This document shows, in pieces, positions 1-4,844 of a DNA stretch of 5,241 nt (the stretch's first letter is position 1; the number at the start of each line of letters is the position of its first letter). The position numbers were made by a program, and so were the translations under genes. The DNA is from DAOTVS01 sp034436375 (GTDB taxonomy: Bacteria; Chloroflexota; Anaerolineae; SpSt-313), in assembly GCA_034436375.1 (NCBI GenBank), contig DAOTVS010000265.1, positions 1 through 5,241 on the forward strand, given 5' to 3'. The notes below the pieces were generated by a model. The model saw only the letters and a list, made by a program, of their open reading frames with translations, was not told where the DNA came from and made no database searches.

Positions 1-2
1 AG

Positions 3-107
3 GTGATCAAGCTTCTGTTGACGATGGTTCCCGACCAACGCGCCCGCTCTCTCAGGGAGGAGATGTCTCCTTACCAGCCGGATGAGAGGACATCTTCTCC
101 CGAATAG
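3..107 (+). CDS. Probable C-terminal end of an upstream gene, unidentified (partial)
   Basis: The third reading frame is open from the window edge to a TAG at 105-107 and gives about 34 residues beginning VIKLLLTMVPDQ and ending in a polar, Ser/Pro/Glu-rich tail. GC at third codon positions is high in this frame (about 24 of 34 codons) and lower in the competing frame, which suggests real coding. The segment looks like an amphipathic C-terminal helix followed by a disordered tail; no family is recognised. It is the likely neighbour upstream of the sulfur-carrier operon, 72 nt before dsrE, but whether it is co-transcribed cannot be seen. It could still be a chance open frame. Confidence 0.4.
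   Translation: MIKLLLTMVPDQRARSLREEMSPYQPDERTSSPE
56..100 (+). repeat. Imperfect inverted repeat / hairpin
   Basis: Arms 56-67 (GGAGGAGATGTC) and 89-100 (GACATCTTCTCC) are complementary over 12 positions, with one G-T (G·U in RNA) pair, around a 21-nt loop. The arms lie within the last codons of the putative upstream ORF, and no T-run follows, so a classical intrinsic terminator is doubtful. It may be an mRNA 3'-end structure or an operator-like palindrome upstream of dsrE. Confidence 0.45.
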
Positions 108-113
108 CCATAG

Positions 114-169
114 TTTACGTTTTACGCTTTACGTTTTACGCCTTACGCCTTACGCTTTACGTTTTACGG
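114..169. repeat. Eight tandem heptamer repeats (YTTACGN)
   Basis: Eight exact-length 7-bp units run without gaps: TTTACGT, TTTACGC, TTTACGT, TTTACGC, CTTACGC, CTTACGC, TTTACGT and TTTACGG. Only positions 1 and 7 vary (T/C at 1; T, C or G at 7). The array is AT-richer than its surroundings and directly abuts the ribosome binding site of dsrE. Its length can change by slippage, and the unit length of 7 would alter spacing without regard to reading frame, as expected for intergenic DNA. Confidence 0.93.
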
Positions 170-172
170 AGG
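168..172 (+). promoter_or_regulatory. Ribosome binding site of dsrE, overlapping the last heptamer unit
   Basis: GGAGG lies 7 nt before the ATG at 180. Its first two bases are the last two bases of the eighth heptamer repeat, so the repeat array runs straight into the Shine-Dalgarno sequence. Confidence 0.8.
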
Positions 173-179
173 TAACCGC

Positions 180-533
180 ATGAAGTTTGCTGTACTGGTT
201 CTGGAAGGCCCCTACCAGCATCAGGCCGCCGACAGTGCCTATCACTTTATCCAGGCGGCGCGCGGCCGTGGGCATGAGATTGTGGGCGTGTTTCTGTATA
301 CGGACGCAGTAAACAACGCCAACCGCTTTGTCAGCCCGCCGGGCGAGAGGAACATTGCCCAGCGCTACGAACAGCTGGCGGTAGAGGGGGTGCCGGTCGT
401 GGCTTGTACCGCCTGTGCCAAGTTCCGCGGTCTGACCAAAGACACCAAGATGGAGCATATCCGCATGTCGGGCTTGGGCTCGCTGGCCGAGTTTATCCAG
501 GGCGCCGATCGTTTCGTCACTTTTGGAGATTGA
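180..533 (+). CDS. dsrE: DsrE/TusD-like sulfur-transfer subunit
   Basis: A 117-residue protein of the DsrE/TusD family, normally a subunit of the cytoplasmic DsrEFH (TusBCD) heterohexamer that takes persulfide sulfur from a TusA-type donor and passes it to a DsrC/TusE-type acceptor. Visible family features are the N-terminal strand MKFAVLVLEGPY, the segment VFLYTDAVNNANRFVSPPGE (compare FFYREGVYNANQLTSP in E. coli TusD) and the C-terminal LSGLG-like segment MSGLGSLAEFIQGADRFVTF. Cys76 aligns with the sulfur-carrying Cys78 of E. coli TusD. A second cysteine, Cys79, makes a CTAC (CxxC) arrangement that E. coli TusD lacks. Start ATG is supported by GGAGG 7 nt upstream. It is the first gene of the operon; dsrF begins 4 nt after its stop. 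Symbol by family; tusD would be equally defensible. Confidence 0.93.
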   Translation: MKFAVLVLEGPYQHQAADSAYHFIQAARGRGHEIVGVFLYTDAVNNANRFVSPPGERNIAQRYEQLAVEGVPVVACTACAKFRGLTKDTKMEHIRMSGLGSLAEFIQGADRFVTFGD

Positions 534-537
534 AGCC

Positions 538-894
538 ATGAAAAAGGTGATGCTGATCATGCGCCGCGCCCCCTATGGCACGGTCTATACGGCTGAAGGT
601 CTGCGCTCAGTCATGGGGCTCGCCGTCTTTGAGTTGGACGTAGCACTGGCCTTTGTAGGCGACGGCGTCTACACCATCATGCGTAACCAGGATGCCTCTG
701 GGCTCGACATGAAGCCCCTGGGAGAGGCTTTCAGCGGCCTCAGTGATTTCGGCGTCCAGCACTATTATGTCCATGCGCCATCACTGGCCGAGCGTGGGCT
801 CACCACCGAAGATCTGGTAGTGCCCGCCGAGGTGCTCGATGATGCCGGCCTGCAGCGCCTGCTGGCCGAGCAGGATGCGGTGTTACCATTCTAG
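538..894 (+). CDS. dsrF: DsrF/TusC-like subunit, lacking any cysteine
   Basis: A 118-residue DsrF/TusC homologue, the second subunit of the DsrEFH complex. Recognisable stretches are RRAPYGTVYTAEGLRSVMGL near the N-terminus, ALAFVGDGVYTIM around residues 36-48, and SLAERGL (compare SLRERGL of TusC). The protein ends in AVLPF, like VILRF of E. coli TusC. The position where E. coli TusC has a cysteine (WVCAASLRERG) is histidine here (YVHAPSLAERG), and the whole protein has no cysteine, so it is probably structural rather than sulfur-carrying. The start is set at ATG 538 because GGAG at 525-528 sits 9 nt upstream; a TTG at 523 would add five residues but overlaps that ribosome site. dsrH follows 10 nt later. 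Confidence 0.92.
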   Translation: MKKVMLIMRRAPYGTVYTAEGLRSVMGLAVFELDVALAFVGDGVYTIMRNQDASGLDMKPLGEAFSGLSDFGVQHYYVHAPSLAERGLTTEDLVVPAEVLDDAGLQRLLAEQDAVLPF

Positions 895-904
895 GAGGTA
901 CCTT

Positions 905-1198
905 ATGCTTTACATGGTGAACAAGGCGCCGCTTTCCAGCGACTCGCTGCGCAGCTGCCTGGCCATCGCCGCGCCGGGCGACCCGGTGCTGCTCTACGAG
1001 GATGGCGTCTATGCTGCACAAGCGGGGGCCTCTTCGGCGCCCTGGGTGCTGGAGGCGCTGAAAACGCGCCCGCTCTATGCCCTCAAGGCTGACCTGGAAG
1101 CGCGCGGCATCACGCGCCGGCTGGACGGGATTCAGGTCGTGGACTACAATGGGTTCGTCGCCTTGGTCGAGGCGCATAACGTCATTCCCTGGCTATAG
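905..1198 (+). CDS. dsrH: DsrH/TusB-like sulfur-transfer subunit
   Basis: A 97-residue DsrH/TusB homologue, the third subunit of the DsrEFH heterohexamer. It opens with MLYMVNKAPLSSD (compare MLHTLHRSPW in TusB), has LLYEDGVYAA around residues 29-38 and YALKADLEARGI around 58-69, and ends in a Trp-containing tail (VIPWL), all typical. Cys18 in the segment LRSCL matches the conserved DsrH cysteine (Cys20 in Allochromatium numbering). The ATG at 905 is chosen because AGGAGGT at 893-899 lies 5-6 nt upstream and overlaps the dsrF stop codon. An upstream in-frame start at 839 would lie inside dsrF and give a non-homologous extension. With dsrE and dsrF this forms a complete three-subunit set in the usual order. 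Confidence 0.92.
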   Translation: MLYMVNKAPLSSDSLRSCLAIAAPGDPVLLYEDGVYAAQAGASSAPWVLEALKTRPLYALKADLEARGITRRLDGIQVVDYNGFVALVEAHNVIPWL

Positions 1199-1221
1199 AA
1201 TATTGCGCAGGAGGCAGAACT

Positions 1222-1644
1222 ATGAAGATCGGTCCTTACGAGTTCCCTGATGACCTGTACTATGACCGCGAGCACAACTGGGCGCGGGTAGAGGGCAACA
1301 CCGTGACCCAGGGTGAAACCGATTTCGGCCAGGCGCTCGCCGGCGAGATTATCTATGCCGAGGCCCCGCGCGTGGGGCGGGATGTCAAGCAGGGCGAGCC
1401 CTTTATGTCCATGGAATCGGGCAAGTGGGTGGGCCGCATCAAGGCCGTCGTGAGCGGGAAGATCAGCGGCGCGAACGAGGATCTCGAGTTCGACAGCACC
1501 CTGATCAACAAGGAACCTTACGGCGGCGGCTGGGTCGCCAAGATCGATATGGCCGACCCCGGCGAGCTCAAGAATCTCATGCGGGCGAGCGACCCGGCTT
1601 TTGCCGAGTTTATCGCCGCGGAGCGCGCCAAGTATAACAAGTGA
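1222..1644 (+). CDS. GcvH-like lipoyl-carrier protein (LbpA-type)
   Basis: A 140-residue protein of the glycine-cleavage H-protein fold. Near the N-terminus it reads YYDREHNWARVEG (compare the Y..EHEW motif of GcvH), then TDFGQALAGEIIYAEAPRVG, and the lipoylation hairpin SMESGKWVGRIKAVVSGKI, in which Lys68 is the expected lipoyl attachment residue. GcvH usually reads SVES(V)KA here. The C-terminal part (PYGGGWVAKIDMADPGELKNLM) is also GcvH-like. No glycine-cleavage genes (gcvT, gcvP) are adjacent. Instead it sits between dsrEFH and tusA, as do the lipoate-binding proteins LbpA of the sHdr sulfur-oxidation system, which carry sulfur on the lipoyl dithiol. The LbpA role is inferred from context; a plain GcvH paralogue remains possible. 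AGGAGG at 1209-1214 is 7 nt before the ATG. Confidence 0.85.
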   Translation: MKIGPYEFPDDLYYDREHNWARVEGNTVTQGETDFGQALAGEIIYAEAPRVGRDVKQGEPFMSMESGKWVGRIKAVVSGKISGANEDLEFDSTLINKEPYGGGWVAKIDMADPGELKNLMRASDPAFAEFIAAERAKYNK

Positions 1645-1674
1645 TCGTACCCGGTATAGCAAGGAGTATGAGCG

Positions 1675-1902
1675 ATGAAGGGCGATATGGTGCTGGATGC
1701 GCGCGGGCAACTGTGCCCCATGCCGATCGTGAACATGGCCAAACAGATGAAGGGAGTCCAGCCTGGCCAGGTGCTCGAGGTTTGGGCCGATGATGAAGGT
1801 GCCCACGCTGACGTGCCAGCTTGGGCAGAAAAGACCGGCAACGAGTTCCTGGGCGAGGAGCCGGCGGGAGAGTATACCCGCTACTTTGTGCGCAAGGCGT
1901 AA
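1675..1902 (+). CDS. tusA: TusA-family sulfurtransferase
   Basis: A 75-residue TusA/SirA-family protein, the small cytoplasmic sulfur carrier that receives persulfide from a cysteine desulfurase or rhodanese and hands it on. The diagnostic motif DARGQLCPMPIVNMAKQMK is at residues 8-26 with the sulfur-binding Cys14 in CPMP (CPxP). The second half (VWADDEGAHADVPAWAEKTGN) corresponds to the usual acidic-loop, DxP and helix region. Length is normal for the family. AAGGAG at 1661-1666 lies 8 nt upstream of the ATG at 1675; an ATG at 1668 is out of frame. It follows the GcvH-like gene by 30 nt, and the tusA-dsrE2 order seen here is common in sulfur-oxidation loci. Confidence 0.95.
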   Translation: MKGDMVLDARGQLCPMPIVNMAKQMKGVQPGQVLEVWADDEGAHADVPAWAEKTGNEFLGEEPAGEYTRYFVRKA

Positions 1903-1937
1903 TCCCTGGCCGGGGGGAGCGTGACGGCGAGTGTTGG

Positions 1938-1972
1938 GGAGCCCGGTTTCGCCTGGGAGGCCGGGTCTCTCC
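1938..1972 (+). other. Short GC-rich hairpin in the tusA-dsrE2 spacer
   Basis: The 118-nt spacer between tusA and dsrE2 contains GGAGCCCGG and CCGGGTCTC, which can pair as CCCGG/CCGGG, extended by GAG/CTC across one bulged T, around a loop of about 14 nt. There is no following T-run. It may act as an mRNA processing or stability element between the two parts of the operon, or be incidental in GC-rich DNA. Confidence 0.3.
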
Positions 1973-2020
1973 ATCGGGCAAGATTCTGGTCGAGAGCCCC
2001 GGCGCGGGCGGGAGGTGAGA

Positions 2021-2506
2021 ATGGCGGAACAGGCCAAAAAGAACAACAAGGCCACGATCCTGATTTTTAGCGGTGACATGGACAAAGTCTTTGCTGCCTT
2101 TACCATTGCCACCGGCGCCGCAGCGTCGGGCATGGACACAACCATGTTCTTCACTTTCTGGGGCCTGAAGGCGCTCCAGAAAGGCAACCTGACGGGCAAG
2201 GGGTTCTTTGGCCGCATGCTTGGCATCATGAACCGGGGCGGCATTGACCGCATTGGCCCATCGCGGTTCAACTTTGGCGGCATCGGCCGTTGGATGTTCA
2301 AAAAGATGATGAGCGCCAAGGGCGTGACTCCACTGCCCCAGATGCTCGAGATGGCTCAGGATCTGGGAGTTAAGCTCGTCGCCTGCAAAATGTCAGCTGA
2401 TGTCATGGAGATTCGCCCCGAGGACCTGATCGATGGGGTGACCTTTGGCGGTGTCGCCACGATGGTCAACGAAGCGGCCAACTCTGAGTTCACGCTCTTT
2501 ATCTAA
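2021..2506 (+). CDS. dsrE2: DsrE2-like (DsrE/DsrF/DrsH-like family) sulfur carrier
   Basis: A 161-residue protein of the DsrE2 type. N-terminal KATILIFSGDMDKVFAAFTI (residues 10-29) matches the usual opening strand and DxxK helix. GAAASGMDTTMFFTFWGLKAL (32-52) is characteristic of the family, followed by a Gly/Met-rich middle (60-108) and the signature VACKMSADVMEI with Cys122, the probable persulfide-carrying residue. It is the only cysteine in the protein. These proteins act with TusA in cytoplasmic sulfur trafficking. The start at 2021 is fixed by GGAGGTGA at 2011-2018; an in-frame upstream start at 1931 would add an unrelated 30-residue stretch encoded by the spacer. The middle segment is hydrophobic in places, but no clear membrane anchor is seen. 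Confidence 0.9.
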   Translation: MAEQAKKNNKATILIFSGDMDKVFAAFTIATGAAASGMDTTMFFTFWGLKALQKGNLTGKGFFGRMLGIMNRGGIDRIGPSRFNFGGIGRWMFKKMMSAKGVTPLPQMLEMAQDLGVKLVACKMSADVMEIRPEDLIDGVTFGGVATMVNEAANSEFTLFI

Positions 2507-2516
2507 ACCCTCTCTG

Positions 2517-2579
2517 GGGCGCTGGCATGCGGGTGGGCACGCTGCCTTGGGCAACGTGCCCACCAGCATGCCAGCGCCC
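2517..2579. repeat. 63-nt near-perfect inverted repeat (hairpin) between dsrE2 and osmC
   Basis: Arms 2517-2541 and 2555-2579 are complementary over 25 positions with a single mismatch (G2531 against A2565). Inside them, after a C·A mismatch, TGCC (2543-2546) and GGCA (2550-2553) extend the stem, leaving a 3-nt loop. A TTTT at 2586-2589 follows 6 nt after the stem. It could be a partial terminator or attenuator for the operon upstream of osmC, or a dispersed REP/MITE-like palindrome. Only one copy is present in this window. Confidence 0.85.
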
Positions 2580-2606
2580 AGCCCCTTTTGTACAAGGAAA
2601 GTGCAA

Positions 2607-3011
2607 ATGGCTACAGCCGTCAAAGCGATCTATGCCGGGGACGGGCGCGTGAGCGTGCAAGCGGGCGATCGTACCTACCAGGCCGACCAACGCGTGCAAC
2701 TGGACCGCCCGGGTGCCAGCCTTTGCCCGTTGGAGTGGGTAGCGGCTGCCCTCAGCGCCTGAATGGTGCTCACCATGGCGGCGGTCGCCGACCACAAGCA
2801 GATCACTGTGCAGACTCTGGAAGTGCAGGTCACACCGCAGGCGGAGGGAGAGGGCCGTGACGAGCAGACTTGCTTCCGCAGCGCCATTCGCCTGGGGCCC
2901 GGGCTGACCCCGCGCGAGCGACGCCTGCTTTTCAATGCGGCCCGCACCTGCGAAGTACACAAGATGCTCTCTCGCCCCGTCCTCTTTGCCGAAACGCTCT
3001 TGGATGAGTAG
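2607..3011 (+). CDS. OsmC-family selenoprotein with in-frame UGA (Sec52)
   Basis: Read through the TGA at 2760-2762, the frame gives 134 residues with one continuous OsmC-family sequence. The N-terminal strands are GRVSVQAGDRTYQADQRVQL (13-32). Next come PLEWVAAALSA (41-51) with Glu43, the UGA at position 52, VLTMAAVADHKQI (54-66) on the central helix, and ARTCEVHKMLSRPV (112-125) with resolving Cys115. In OsmC/Ohr proteins the residue at position 52 is the peroxidatic cysteine. The U52-C115 spacing (63) is close to that of E. coli OsmC Cys59-Cys125. AAGGAA at 2594-2599 precedes the ATG by 7 nt. A SECIS-like stem-loop follows the UGA. The expected function is thiol- or selenol-based reduction of hydroperoxides, or handling of persulfides, in line with the operon. 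Alternatives are a TGC-to-TGA mutation (pseudogene) or a sequencing error. The ATG directly after the UGA has no ribosome site of its own. Confidence 0.8.
2760..2794 (+). promoter_or_regulatory. Candidate bacterial SECIS element with recoded UGA
   Basis: The UGA at 2760-2762 is followed by a hairpin at 2776-2794. CGGC (2779-2782) pairs with GCCG (2787-2790) and UGG (2776-2778) with CCA (2792-2794), with one bulged A2791 and the apical loop GGUC (2783-2786). Twenty nucleotides separate the UGA from the loop, against 18 in E. coli fdhF, whose loop is also GGUC and whose G and U contact SelB. The bulge is on the 3' side here, unlike the bulged U on the 5' side in fdhF. A competing 6-bp palindrome, ATGGTG/CACCAT, lies at 2763-2776. 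Confidence 0.68.
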
Positions 3012-3133
3012 GAGGCTGCATTCCAGTTGCGCCTCTCCACTCCTGAAATCCATCGGGCACAGGTCTTGCTGGCCCGGCCTGCAGCCCTGGTATCTGAGGA
3101 TGCGGAGATGGCCATCCCACGGAGAGGCAGCCT

Positions 3134-3159
3134 GGGCGATGCTGCTCTGAGCAGCGCCC
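3134..3159. terminator. Candidate bidirectional terminator hairpin between convergent operons
   Basis: GCTGCTC (3141-3147) and GAGCAGC (3149-3155) form a compact stem. GGGC (3134-3137) and GCCC (3156-3159) extend it across a 3-nt bulge (GAT). It lies in the 172-nt non-coding spacer where the plus-strand osmC and the minus-strand kinase-like gene end facing each other, a natural place for shared termination. There is no T-run on either side, so an intrinsic mechanism is uncertain. The rest of the 3012-3183 spacer shows no supported gene. Confidence 0.4.
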
Positions 3160-3183
3160 GCTGCTGTTGCCTGGACCATGGTG

Positions 3184-4560
3184 CTATGACGGCGGGATGG
3201 GGCAGATCGGTTCCTCCGCTTCCGGCGCCTCCTCCGGCTCGCCCCCCAGGGCTATCAAGCGTCGCAGCGTCCGCGGCAGGTCGAGGGGCACGATCTTTTG
3301 TGTCTCTACGTTGAGTGTGGAGCGGTGCAGGTAGGGCACTGCCCGGCGGAGGACCTTTTGCCCCAGCACCGCGCGCGCAATGGCCACCACGCTTTCCGGG
3401 GGATGGTGCATAGCGAGGGCCACCAGCAGGTCTGATAGATCCTGTTCCTGCCGGCGCGGGCCGGCATTGTTCATCGCTGCAGCCAGGTCCACAAAGGCAA
3501 ACCGCTCGCCCGGCAGCACCATGATATTCGAGGCTTTGATGTCGGCGTGGGCGTAATCGGCAGCGCGCATCCGGCGCAGCGCCAGGAATCCGTCAGTCAC
3601 AAACGGCGCCTGCACCTCCCCCAGCGATCGTAGCGGGCGCGCCCCCTCTAAAAAGTCGCTGACCAGGGCATATACCTCGGGGTCGAGCCGGTATAAGCCC
3701 TGCACGCGGGGCGTGGGCACGCCAATATCCCGAAAGAGCAGCCCCATATAATGCTCGTGCTCGGCCAGCGAGCGGAGAGTGAGCCAGAGAGGGCCGATCT
3801 TCAGCTGATCGCGGTGTTGTAGCCAGCGGGTAATACCATGGATCAAGGCAGCCTGCCAGTTGCTCTGGGTGATGATCTTGACAAAGAAGCGCTGCGGCTC
3901 ACCCGCTGGGGTCAGGCCATCTACCACCAGTGGAGTGGAGGTGTGGGCCCCATCGGCGGAGAGGGGCTGCAGATGCGCTACAGCCAGCCTCAGGTGCCGG
4001 CAGAGCTGCGCCTCCAGGGTCGCCTGGATATCGGCCCGCACCGGCGTCCGCGCCAGCCTTGTAGTCCGGTTATCGATGTTGATGGCAAACCGTTGCCACA
4101 GGCGCAGGCCGGCCGGCCAGCGCCCCAGCAGCCACAGCGCCAAGGCTGCCCCTGCCGCGCTTCCCAGGCCGATCCAGAGGGCCGCCGGCCCCGCACACCC
4201 CTGAGCATAGGCCTGTGTCGCCATGGCAAAGGCGGTCAGGAAAAGGACACTGTAGCGCTGCCAGGCTCGCAGCGGCAGGGCAAAGCACAGCACGACTACG
4301 CCGAGCAGCCCCAGGGCCAGGGCGGCGTTCGGCGCCAGGCAGGGGGTCAACGCCAGCAGCAATTCCCCCAGGGCAAGCAGGGCCAGCCACGTGAGACCCG
4401 CCAGCAGCGCCGGCTCGATGAACCGGCGGCGCCGCTCCCAGGCAAAAAGGGCCAGGAGCAGCCATCCCAGGAGCCAGAAAAAGCCTATGGCAGCCAGGAC
4501 CTGGGCAATCTGAGCGGCCAGAGCGCGGAGATCGAGAACGATTGATGGCATGTGGATCAT
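3184..4560 (-). CDS. Membrane protein with C-terminal protein-kinase-like domain
   Basis: A 458-residue protein (start ATG 4560). The first 150 residues hold about five hydrophobic membrane segments (roughly 18-41, 50-72, 79-97, 104-120, 126-146), with an Arg-rich loop ERRRRF after the first. From about 200 onward it has a kinase-like fold: FFVKII with the nucleotide-binding Lys228, a helix Glu near 267-269, a hinge-like ALVSDFLEG (298-306), the catalytic loop HADIKASNIMV with Asp340 and Asn345, and FVDLAAA with metal-binding Asp358. This resembles LPS-kinase/RIO-like kinases more than Hanks-type Ser/Thr kinases; the substrate is unknown. A longer start at 4596 exists, but ATG 4560 overlaps the upstream stop as ATGA, the usual sign of translational coupling. 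The C-terminus is acidic and proline-rich. It is convergent with osmC and has no visible link to sulfur transfer. Confidence 0.8.
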   Translation of the reverse strand: MIHMPSIVLDLRALAAQIAQVLAAIGFFWLLGWLLLALFAWERRRRFIEPALLAGLTWLALLALGELLLALTPCLAPNAALALGLLGVVVLCFALPLRAWQRYSVLFLTAFAMATQAYAQGCAGPAALWIGLGSAAGAALALWLLGRWPAGLRLWQRFAINIDNRTTRLARTPVRADIQATLEAQLCRHLRLAVAHLQPLSADGAHTSTPLVVDGLTPAGEPQRFFVKIITQSNWQAALIHGITRWLQHRDQLKIGPLWLTLRSLAEHEHYMGLLFRDIGVPTPRVQGLYRLDPEVYALVSDFLEGARPLRSLGEVQAPFVTDGFLALRRMRAADYAHADIKASNIMVLPGERFAFVDLAAAMNNAGPRRQEQDLSDLLVALAMHHPPESVVAIARAVLGQKVLRRAVPYLHRSTLNVETQKIVPLDLPRTLRRLIALGGEPEEAPEAEEPICPIPPS

Positions 4561-4844
4561 CGCCGTCTGCCCGGCCAGAACCGGCTGTTCACCCATACCC
4601 AGCCGGTGACCGTACCGATGATAGCGCCTGCGAGCAAGAGGCTAGCCTCGAACGTTCCGAGCACATAAAAGGCGATGCCCAGGGTATCCAGCACCGGGCT
4701 CGTATAGTGGGTATTGATGAAGCGGAAAACGGCCACATCCACTGGCGCCCCGCGCACTTGCACTCCGAGCGCACTGACGGCCGCCACGATCAATATGGCC
4801 AGCAGGACGTATCTGTACTGTTCCCAGAATGCTTGTACGCTCAC
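4557..4844 (-). CDS. Small membrane protein resembling the N-terminal part of PAP2 phosphatases
   Basis: A 95-residue protein starting at GTG 4844, just three codons after an in-frame stop. It has a hydrophobic segment at about 12-28 and a second hydrophobic region at about 55-85. The segment DVAVFRFINTHYTSPVLDTL (36-55) resembles the conserved N-terminal region of PAP2-family lipid phosphatases (aromatic-x-x-N, then S/T-P-x-L-D). The protein ends in RFWPGRRR before any of the PAP2 catalytic motifs (K...RP, PSGH, SR..H...D), and none are found in the downstream gene. It is therefore either a degenerate or truncated PAP2 relative or a small accessory subunit. Its stop overlaps the start of the kinase-like gene (ATGA at 4560-4557), so the two are probably co-translated and work together at the membrane. 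The ribosome site is weak. Confidence 0.6.
   Translation of the reverse strand: MSVQAFWEQYRYVLLAILIVAAVSALGVQVRGAPVDVAVFRFINTHYTSPVLDTLGIAFYVLGTFEASLLLAGAIIGTVTGWVWVNSRFWPGRRR

Noticed and set aside
1144..2319. Long minus-strand open frame (391 codons) antisense to the gcvH-like, tusA and dsrE2 genes
   Set aside because: It is the mirror of GC-rich codons in three well-supported plus-strand genes, has no recognisable family, and its composition (His/Arg/Pro/Leu-rich) is typical of an antisense shadow.
2763..3011. Separate 82-residue gene starting at the ATG right after the TGA
   Set aside because: It has no ribosome site of its own, would lack the N-terminal half and catalytic residue of OsmC, and is in the same frame as the upstream half, so one recoded gene is simpler.
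2499..3179. Minus-strand 226-codon frame across the hairpin and osmC
   Set aside because: It is translated through the palindrome and antisense to the OsmC frame; no family features.
3027..3314. Plus-strand ORF from a TTG after osmC, with an AGGAGG-like sequence at 3010-3015
   Set aside because: The spacing to TTG is long (11 nt), the product resembles no family and has a low-complexity Ala/Pro/Arg tail, and it overlaps the 3' end of the opposing kinase-like gene.
3838..4545. Plus-strand 235-codon open frame inside the kinase-like gene
   Set aside because: Gln/Pro/Gly/Arg-rich antisense product without family features; the minus-strand frame has clear membrane segments and kinase motifs.
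4560..4596. Longer start (ATG 4596) for the kinase-like protein
   Set aside because: No Shine-Dalgarno sequence was seen and it would overlap the upstream gene by 40 nt; the ATGA overlap at 4560 is the commoner arrangement. It cannot be excluded.
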